This document shows, piece after piece, positions 52,183 to 58,484 of a stretch of DNA of 64,000 nt (the stretch's first letter is position 1; each line of letters starts with the position of its first letter). The notes below the pieces were generated by a model, which did not search any database, was not told the DNA's origin, and saw only the letters and a program-made list of their open reading frames with translations. Source of the DNA: DAOTXN01 sp034435435. Lineage in GTDB: Bacteria; Chloroflexota; Anaerolineae; S140-20. Position numbers and translations under genes: made by a program. The stretch is taken from contig DAOTXN010000161.1 in NCBI GenBank assembly GCA_034435435.1, positions 1-64,000 on the forward strand, in the 5' to 3' direction.

Positions 52183-53445
52183 TTAAACTGGCAGTGTAAT
52201 TTCGCCCTTGAGGGCGGACCACGCTGCCGTGACCGGGCTGGTCAGGTAGGTCTCGCCCGCGCCCTGCTTGCCGGGAAAGTTGCGGTTGCTGGTGCTGAGC
52301 TGCACTTCACCTTTGCCGGTCATCCCGATGTGGCCCGACGCGCAGCCGCCGCAGCCGGGGTTGCTGATGATAAATCCGGCCTCGAATAGCGTACTCAGCA
52401 CGCCGGAGCGCAGCAGTTGCTCGAACACCTCGCGCGTGGCGGGCACGACCGAGGCCATCACCCACGGCGCGATGCGCTGGCCCTTGACCACTTTCGCCAC
52501 GGCTGCAAAATCCTCAAAGCGCCCGTTGGTGCACGAGCCGAGGAACACGCTGTCAATGCGCCGCCCGGCCACCTCGCGCACTGGCTTGACGTTGGCCGGA
52601 CTGGGCGGGCAGGCGATGAGCGGCTCCAGCTTTGTGATGTCCACCTCGACCGTCTCGACGTACTCGGCGTCAGAGTCGGCATAGACGGGCGACCACGCAG
52701 GGTCGCCCCTACGAGCGGTTCGTTCGCGGGCGTAGGCCAACACCTCTTCCGAGGGCGGGATAAAGCCGATGATACCGCCCATTTCGGTGATCTGGCTGGC
52801 CAGGGTGATGCGCCCCGGCAAGTCCAGCGCCTCGATAGCCGGGCCATAAAACTCGACCGAGCGCCCCAACGCGCCGTTCGAGCCGAGCACCCCCAGCACG
52901 GCCAGCGTCAGGTCGCGGGCGTTGCAGGGCGGTTTCAAATCGCCCTTGACCACGACTTTCATCGTGGGCGGGACCTCGAACCAGGTCTTGCCGGCCTTGA
53001 ACGTGAAAGCGATGTCCTGGTCGCCCATACCCTGACCGAACGCGCCGATGGCTCCCAGGATGTTGAGATGGCTGTCCGTGCCCACCAGCGTCACGCCGGG
53101 ATAGGCCAGCCCCTCTTCGATGGCAACGTGCGAGCCGATACCCGCATTCACGTCGTACACTTTGACGCCCTGCTCGCGCGCCCAAATCCGGCAGGCCTGC
53201 TGATTGTTGGCGTAGGGGATATTGTTGGCCGGTACGACCAGGTCGAACGTAAAGAAAGTTTTGCCCTGGTCGGCGACCGGGTCGCTGCCGTAATGAGCGC
53301 GGTAGTTTTGCACCACGTTGGCCCCGGCAAAGTCGCGCGCCGTGCGCACGTCCAGGTCCAGCCAGATGATGTCCCCCGGCTCGACCGGCGCGCCGCTCGA
53401 CGTGTGCGCCGCAAAGATTTTTTGGATGATGGTCTGTCCTGACAT
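52183..53445 (-). CDS. LeuC/HacA-type large dehydratase subunit, copy 2
   Basis: 420 residues. The Fe-S Cys motifs are LGSCTNGR and NPGCGGCASGHIG, with VGTDSHLNILGAIGAFGQGMG as substrate-binding segment. It differs clearly from copy 1 over most of its length. A short in-frame insert (residues about 245-253, RRGDPAWSP) is encoded by a dispersed palindrome. ATG 53445 follows GGGAG. It is followed by LeuD copy 2. The pair could act before or after the copy 1 pair in one pathway, or on a homologous acid. Confidence 0.93.
   Translation of the reverse strand: MSGQTIIQKIFAAHTSSGAPVEPGDIIWLDLDVRTARDFAGANVVQNYRAHYGSDPVADQGKTFFTFDLVVPANNIPYANNQQACRIWAREQGVKVYDVNAGIGSHVAIEEGLAYPGVTLVGTDSHLNILGAIGAFGQGMGDQDIAFTFKAGKTWFEVPPTMKVVVKGDLKPPCNARDLTLAVLGVLGSNGALGRSVEFYGPAIEALDLPGRITLASQITEMGGIIGFIPPSEEVLAYARERTARRGDPAWSPVYADSDAEYVETVEVDITKLEPLIACPPSPANVKPVREVAGRRIDSVFLGSCTNGRFEDFAAVAKVVKGQRIAPWVMASVVPATREVFEQLLRSGVLSTLFEAGFIISNPGCGGCASGHIGMTGKGEVQLSTSNRNFPGKQGAGETYLTSPVTAAWSALKGEITLPV
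52687..52713. repeat. Palindrome inserted in the second LeuC-type gene
   Basis: GGGCGACCACGCAGGGTCGC plus CCCTACG is a near palindrome. On the coding strand it reads RRGDPAWSP, placed between TARE- and VYADSDAEY-type residues that are normally adjacent in the family. Confidence 0.6.
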
Positions 53446-53459
53446 AACTTGTTCTCCCG

Positions 53460-53524
53460 GATGTTGGATATTGGAGACTAGATATTGCTCAATCCCCAAT
53501 CCCCACTCCCCAATATCCAATCTC
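53460..53524. repeat. ATCCAATATC/GATATTGGA-type repeat spacer
   Basis: Tandem and inverted ATATTGGA, CAATCCCC and ATATCCAA units fill the whole gap between the HD-domain and LeuC copy 2 genes. They are related to the AATCCAAAATCC repeats at 12571 and 34311. Confidence 0.55.
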
Positions 53525-54097
53525 TTATCCCATCTTTGCCGCCAGACTCTTCTTTTGGAACATGCGCTGGATGCTGTGGAAATTGCTAAAGTCAGCGTGG
53601 TTGAGGATGGTGGCCTCGGTGATGCGGTCCATTTTGTCGCCCTCGCCGGCGTGGGCCGCGATGATGTGTTGCACCTCCAGCGGCACACCGTAGCGGGCAG
53701 CCAGCTCGTAGCCGCTAAAGGGGTGGCGCAGCAGCGTGCCGTGCCCGCTCTGGACCGTCATGCCGTCGGCCCGTTTTTCATACTCCAACAATTTGCCGAT
53801 GTCGTGCAGCAGTCCGCCGGCCACCAGCCAATCCATGTTGACCGGTACGCGCTCGCCATAGATCTCGGCAAACACCTCGGCCGTGCGAATAGCGGTGAGC
53901 GTGACGGCGCGGGTGTGCTCGATAAAGCTGGCCGGGCAGGGGTTGATCAGCAGTGTGAAAGGCATGTGGGTCAGGTCGTCCAGCGTCCAGCCGCTCGCCT
54001 CCATCGCCCCCAGCCAGGTCTGGATGCACTTTTCGCGCAATTCGGCGTCCTGGATTAAACCGAACTCGGGAACCAATTCTACAAGTCTGTCTCTCAT
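53525..54097 (-). CDS. HD-domain phosphohydrolase
   Basis: 190 residues with the HD metal motif in WLVAGGLLHDIGKLLEYE (HD), an upstream IEHTRAVTL His and downstream IIAAHAGEGD. HD proteins usually hydrolyse nucleotides or phosphate esters; here the substrate is unknown. It sits between the LeuC copy 2 gene and the citryl-CoA-lyase-like gene on the same strand. ATG 54097 follows AGGAGGAG. I recall HDIG genes beside similar aconitase-like clusters in anaerobes, but cannot confirm it here. Confidence 0.85.
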   Translation of the reverse strand: MRDRLVELVPEFGLIQDAELREKCIQTWLGAMEASGWTLDDLTHMPFTLLINPCPASFIEHTRAVTLTAIRTAEVFAEIYGERVPVNMDWLVAGGLLHDIGKLLEYEKRADGMTVQSGHGTLLRHPFSGYELAARYGVPLEVQHIIAAHAGEGDKMDRITEATILNHADFSNFHSIQRMFQKKSLAAKMG

Positions 54098-54117
54098 TTT
54101 TTCACTCCTCCTGGATT

Positions 54118-54172
54118 TAACCACGGATTACACAGATTTCACCGATTGTACTGATCTGTGCAATCTGTGGTT
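54118..54172. repeat. ACCACGGATTACACAGATT-type palindrome
   Basis: AACCACGGATTACACAGATT pairs imperfectly with CTGATCTGTGCAATCTGTGG TT. It fills the gap between the citryl-CoA-lyase-like and HD genes. Confidence 0.65.
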
Positions 54173-54949
54173 TTACAGCGGTCTTTCGGGCGGCCCGCTG
54201 TATTCCTGCGCCGTGGGCGAGATGCGGCGCATGGGTTTCTGAGCCGTGATTTCGTCGAACACGTGGGCAGTCAGGCCGACGGTGCGCGAGATGGCAAACA
54301 GCCCATTGCCCATTTCGGGCGGAAAGCCCAGCTCGCACAGCACGGCGGCGATGGCCCCATCCACGTTCATGGGCAGGTCTTTGCCGGTGGATTCGAGCAT
54401 GGCCTGGCGCAGCGCCTGGCCCATCTCGACGTACTCGCCCGCCACGCCCTCTTCCTCACAGATGGCGAACAGGCGCTTGGTGCGTGGGTCGTCGGTGTGG
54501 ACGCGGTGACCGTAACCCGGCAGGCGTTTCTTTTGCGCCCGGTATTCCGCGACGATTTCTCGGGCGGTTGTGTGGGCGTCTTGCCCTTTGTCGCGCTTAC
54601 GGGAGACCGCCGCCAAAAGCTCGCGCATGCAATCCTCGATGGCCCCCCCGTGATGGCGGTTAATCGTCATGATGCCCGCCGCGATACCGGTGGTCAGCGG
54701 CGCGCCGCCCGACGCCACCGTGCGGGCCGCCAGCGCCGAGGGCGGCGTCGCGCCGTGGTCCACGCTCGACACGAGAATAGCGTCCATCACCCGGCCCTGA
54801 CCCTCGGTGGGCAGCTCGCCTTTGAGCACCAGGTAGACCACCTGCCCGAACGACACGCGTCCCATCAATTCGTCAATCCTGTAGCCGCGCACGGCCACCT
54901 TGTTCGGCTCGATTTTCGTAATCGGTTGTGACCAGCTTTCTTCGCTCAC
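54173..54949 (-). CDS. Citryl-CoA lyase / citrate synthase-like protein
   Basis: 258 residues, the small citrate-synthase-superfamily form seen in citryl-CoA lyases and in the C-terminal part of ATP-citrate lyase. The catalytic residues align with citrate synthase: H65 (SSVDHGATPP), H148 (GYGHRVHTDDP) and D197 (MNVDGAIAAVL). It probably cleaves a citryl-CoA-like thioester into acyl-CoA and an oxoacid, or the reverse. It lies in order with an ATP-citrate-lyase-like synthetase, so a two-step cleavage system is suggested. ATG 54949 follows AGGAGATGAATT, with a palindrome upstream. Confidence 0.85.
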   Translation of the reverse strand: MSEESWSQPITKIEPNKVAVRGYRIDELMGRVSFGQVVYLVLKGELPTEGQGRVMDAILVSSVDHGATPPSALAARTVASGGAPLTTGIAAGIMTINRHHGGAIEDCMRELLAAVSRKRDKGQDAHTTAREIVAEYRAQKKRLPGYGHRVHTDDPRTKRLFAICEEEGVAGEYVEMGQALRQAMLESTGKDLPMNVDGAIAAVLCELGFPPEMGNGLFAISRTVGLTAHVFDEITAQKPMRRISPTAQEYSGPPERPL

Positions 54950-54966
54950 AATTCATCTCCTTTGAA

Positions 54967-55040
54967 TGGGACACTGATAAACGCAGATGAACACAGATAA
55001 AACAAGAAATCAGTGTCAATCTGTGTTCATCTGTGTCCCA
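54967..55040. repeat. GGACACTGAT-family palindrome
   Basis: The arms GGGACACTGATAAACGCAGA and CAATCTGTGTTCATCTGTGT CCCA are imperfect inverted repeats. It lies between the synthetase alpha and lyase-like genes. Confidence 0.7.
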
Positions 55041-55946
55041 TTAAATATCCAACTTGGCTAATACTTCTTTGGTCGCTTTGGGCAGGTCCATAAACTGCTC
55101 GACGACGGTCGCGCCGACCGCGCGCAGCCGCTCGACCTTGCCCTCATACGTGCCGCGTCCGCCCTCGACGATGGCCCCGGCGTGCGAAAAGCGCGTGCCG
55201 CTCTTGGCTGCCTTGCCGCCGATGTAGGCGATCAGCGGCTTGGTGAACGCGCCCTGCTCGATCAAGTCGGCCACCGTCTCTTCCTGGCTGGTGCCGATCT
55301 CGCCAAACATCACCACGGCTTGGGTGTCGGGGTCTTGCTCGAACAGCTTGACCACCTCCGGATGAGGCAGGCCGACCACCGCGTCGCCGCCCACGTGCAC
55401 CAGCGTGGTCGCGCCGATGCCTTCCTGTCCCAAATAGTAGGCCGTGGAGGAGGTCATGCCGCCGCTGCGACTGGTGATGCCCACTGGACCCGGCTTGAAC
55501 CAGGCTTTGGCCGAGGCCGCCCGTCCGCCCATCATGCCCAGCACGCCCTTGTCGGGGCTGAGCACGCCCAGCGTATTCGGGCCGACGAACCTGGCGCCGC
55601 GCTCTTTGGCTCGCTTGGCGATGGTCAGCACGTCGTAAATGGGCACCCGGTCGGGCACGATGACCAGCAGTTGAACCCCGGCGTCGATGGCTTCCAGCGC
55701 CGCATTCTTGACCAGCGGGGCGGGGATAAACAGCACGCTGACGTCAATCGGGCCGGCCTTTTCCCACGCCTCCTGCACCGTGTCAAAGACCGGAATGCCT
55801 TCCACCTGCTCGCCGCCGCGACCGGGCGTCACACCGGCCACCACCTGCGAGCCGTACTCGACCATCAATTTCGTGCGGGTCATGCCTTCGCGCCCGGTGA
55901 TGCCCTGCACCAGCACGCGCTTGGTTTGGTCTATAAGTATGGACAT
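55041..55946 (-). CDS. Succinyl-CoA-synthetase-like alpha subunit (citryl-CoA-synthetase-like)
   Basis: 301 residues. The CoA-binding fold has VQGITGREGM and VTPGRGGEQVEGIPVF. The phospho-histidine is H255 in RFSHAGAIVEGG. The ITSRSGGMTSS and VVMFGEIGTSQEE blocks resemble ATP-citrate lyase and citryl-CoA synthetase as well as SucD. It would make a CoA thioester of a carboxylic acid with ATP. ATG 55946 follows GGAGGTC. The beta-subunit gene is upstream but separated from it by a DUF3800 gene. Confidence 0.88.
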   Translation of the reverse strand: MSILIDQTKRVLVQGITGREGMTRTKLMVEYGSQVVAGVTPGRGGEQVEGIPVFDTVQEAWEKAGPIDVSVLFIPAPLVKNAALEAIDAGVQLLVIVPDRVPIYDVLTIAKRAKERGARFVGPNTLGVLSPDKGVLGMMGGRAASAKAWFKPGPVGITSRSGGMTSSTAYYLGQEGIGATTLVHVGGDAVVGLPHPEVVKLFEQDPDTQAVVMFGEIGTSQEETVADLIEQGAFTKPLIAYIGGKAAKSGTRFSHAGAIVEGGRGTYEGKVERLRAVGATVVEQFMDLPKATKEVLAKLDI

Positions 55947-56110
55947 AAAGTGACCTCCGTTTGATTGACAAATCACTGTAGCAGTGATAGAATCTTATCT
56001 GGACGACAACGTAACTCCGGGGGAGTGCTGGACTACCTTCGCGGCTGTCCACCTGAGGCTGAGGATCCAGAGGCCTCTAAACAGGCGCCACCGGCCGTTG
56101 TCGTAGTTTT

Positions 56111-56752
56111 TTATCTACGCCAGTCCTTCTCTAACCATTCGCGTCGCAATGTTTTCCATCTCACCAACCGATCACTCTGCATTCGGGGCTGGATAAATTG
56201 ATAGGGGATCCAGTGCCCCCCCATGTGTCGGGCGCGAATGGCGCCGACCACAAAATCTGCCAGTTGAACTTGGCCACTCTTGCGACTGTCTACGTAGACA
56301 AACTCTGTATCCAGGTCAAGCGCATTCCGAACGGCAGTGGTCAACTGTGATCGTTGCTGGGGTGTATTGAAAGGCGAATCTAATACGATTTGAGCAATAG
56401 GTTCGTGCTCGACGCCACACGCCCTCAGCAACTCACTCAACATGATAGCATAGTTGATGGGAGTATGGGGAATGATTTGCGCACCCTTGAAGACACTCAC
56501 TGCATAGATCGCCACTTTTTCCCGGGCCAGGGCTTCCAGAACCGCGATGCGGATGCTTTCCGTAGTGGTATAAAACTTGAGTTCCGAAGGTGGACTCTGC
56601 TTGGGCTGCTTTCGACGTGTCTCGCGCCTCACTCGGCGAATGATCCATCGCAGTGACTCCGGCGCCCCAGTCTTGATCGCTGCCAAGGTCACAATCGTAT
56701 CACGCGGATCCGCTAACGACCCGCTCTCATCCACGTAAATGTGCGCCGCCAC
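56111..56752 (-). CDS. DUF3800 protein, second copy
   Basis: 213 residues with the N-terminal YVDESGSLADPRDTIVTLAA and C-terminal QLADFVVGAIRARHMGG motifs of DUF3800. It is only weakly similar to the copy at 49141-49758, so it is a separate acquisition or an old paralog. ATG 56752 begins a conserved-looking N-terminus. It lies between the synthetase beta and alpha genes on the same strand. The 164-bp gap downstream (55947-56110) shows no gene. Confidence 0.85.
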   Translation of the reverse strand: MAAHIYVDESGSLADPRDTIVTLAAIKTGAPESLRWIIRRVRRETRRKQPKQSPPSELKFYTTTESIRIAVLEALAREKVAIYAVSVFKGAQIIPHTPINYAIMLSELLRACGVEHEPIAQIVLDSPFNTPQQRSQLTTAVRNALDLDTEFVYVDSRKSGQVQLADFVVGAIRARHMGGHWIPYQFIQPRMQSDRLVRWKTLRREWLEKDWRR

Positions 56753-56777
56753 GTCCCCAGTTCCAATCCACCGCTCA

Positions 56778-58310
56778 CTAATCCAACCCCGGAATCGGCA
56801 TAAGCACGTACCCGCCGCCCGCGCCGTGGAACAGGCACTCCACCTCGCAAGCCAGGCATTCGGTGCAGCGACCCTTTTTGGCCTCTTCGGCGCTGATGTT
56901 GAGCACCGGTAGCCCTGCTTCGTTCAGCGAGAGAATCTTGGGCACGCATTCGCTCACGCAGACTTTGCTCTCGCAGGCGGCGCACACGGCGTGGTCATAC
57001 GTGACCGCGCCGCCGGTGACAGTTTCAAAAGTGTAGGGCTTGAGCGGCGCGAGCCGGCGCGTTGCCTGGGGCACATCGAGCAGCGCCGAACGACCGGCTT
57101 TGATCAGCGCATCGAGCCGCCCAGCGCAAAAGTCGGGCGAGTGGTCCTTTTTATAGCCTTCGACCGGGGCCGGGATACGGCCATTGAGCTGCTCCAGAAT
57201 TTCCACGGCCTTGTCTTCGGCGTTGCCGCCCAGGCGAATGACCGCAGGCACGTCCAGGTGCGCCTCCAGGAAGGCCTTGACCAGTCCGCGAGCCGAGTGG
57301 AACTGCTCCTGGCTGGCGACGCCGGAACCGGAACCGAAATAACCGTCAATGGGACCGGTCGCCAGCACGATGCGCGCCGCCCGGTAGACCTTGCTGGCGG
57401 GCGGGTTGCCGCTGGTGTCCACGAACGTGGCTAACTTGTAGCCCTGGCGCAGCACGGCGTCCATGCTCATCATCGAGCCGCCGCCGCCCGCGCCGTGAAA
57501 GCCAACATAGCCCTCGCCGCGCTGAAAGTCCTGAGCCATCTGGATAAAGTAAAACGTGCCGCGATAGTCTTGAGCCTCTATCGCGTAGGCGATCTTTTCC
57601 AGTTTCGTGGGCGGGCGGTCGTACTCGCGGGCGATCTCGATACCCAGGTCTTTGTGGCGGAACACGGCATAGTCGTCCACTGTGACGCGGCAGTCGGCGG
57701 CGTATAGCTTGCCGTCGGCGCACTGCACCAGCGGGTTGATTTCGGCGGCGCGGGCCTCATAAGTGCGGGCCAGCTCGTACAGTTGCACCAGCAGCCCGCC
57801 CAGGTCGCTCTGCAACTTGCCGCCGATACCGGTCTTGCGCACCAGGTTGCGGGCCTGGTGGTCTTGCAGGCCGGTGTCCACGTCCACGTGCATGTACGCG
57901 ACCTTGTCGGGGTTGGCGGCGGCGATCTCTTCGATGCCGGTCCCGCCCACGCTGGAAAACATCACCAGCGGGGCCTGCGCTCGGTCGTCTACGATCACCC
58001 CGGCGTAGAATTCACGGGTGATGTCTAGTTGCGCTTCGACCAGCGCCTGCTCGACGACAAAGCCTTTCACTTTCATGCCGAGCATGCTCCTGGCAGCCTC
58101 GTAGGCTTCGTCAGGCGTGGCGGCCTTTTTGATGCCGCCTATGCTCGCCCGACCCGTTACCCAGGCCTGGGCTTTGACCATTACCGGCTTGCCCAGCTCT
58201 TCGGCGATGGCGCGCGCTTGTTCGGGCGTGCTCGCCACGCGCCCGGCGGGCAGAGCGATCTTGAACTGCTGGAGCAACGCCTTGCCTTGATATTCGTGCA
58301 ATCGGGCCAT
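56778..58310 (-). CDS. Succinyl-CoA-synthetase-like beta subunit with C-terminal ferredoxin domain
   Basis: 510 residues. Residues 1-215 are the ATP-grasp domain (HEYQGKALLQQF, KAQAWVTGRASIGGIKKA). Residues about 250-425 are the CoA-ligase-like domain (FHGAGGGGSMM, IVLATGPIDGYFGSG, VIRLGGNAEDKAVE). Residues 443-510 form a two-cluster ferredoxin: C443, C446, C451, C455 and C482, C485, C488, C492. The tail is not part of normal SucC. It could bring electrons to, or sense the redox state of, the synthetase. ATG 58310 follows AAGGAGAAAAC. Partner alpha subunit is at 55041-55946. Confidence 0.87.
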   Translation of the reverse strand: MARLHEYQGKALLQQFKIALPAGRVASTPEQARAIAEELGKPVMVKAQAWVTGRASIGGIKKAATPDEAYEAARSMLGMKVKGFVVEQALVEAQLDITREFYAGVIVDDRAQAPLVMFSSVGGTGIEEIAAANPDKVAYMHVDVDTGLQDHQARNLVRKTGIGGKLQSDLGGLLVQLYELARTYEARAAEINPLVQCADGKLYAADCRVTVDDYAVFRHKDLGIEIAREYDRPPTKLEKIAYAIEAQDYRGTFYFIQMAQDFQRGEGYVGFHGAGGGGSMMSMDAVLRQGYKLATFVDTSGNPPASKVYRAARIVLATGPIDGYFGSGSGVASQEQFHSARGLVKAFLEAHLDVPAVIRLGGNAEDKAVEILEQLNGRIPAPVEGYKKDHSPDFCAGRLDALIKAGRSALLDVPQATRRLAPLKPYTFETVTGGAVTYDHAVCAACESKVCVSECVPKILSLNEAGLPVLNISAEEAKKGRCTECLACEVECLFHGAGGGYVLMPIPGLD

Positions 58311-58484
58311 CAAGTTTTCTCCTTCTGGTTAAAACTATCCTGGCGAAGATTTCGAGCCTTCGCCAGGGTCGCCATCTATGTGTGAGGATACAATGGGAAA
58401 ACGTTCCTGTCTACCGTCATTGCTCACATTTTTCTGGTGCTGAATGTCAGGAGGGGATCAGTGCAGATGAGCAAGTCATCACGG

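Noticed and set aside
55965..56201. Plus-strand frame with VLDYLRGCPPEAEDPE in the gap after the synthetase alpha gene
   Set aside because: It overlaps the DUF3800 gene on the other strand, has no Shine-Dalgarno and matches nothing I recognise.
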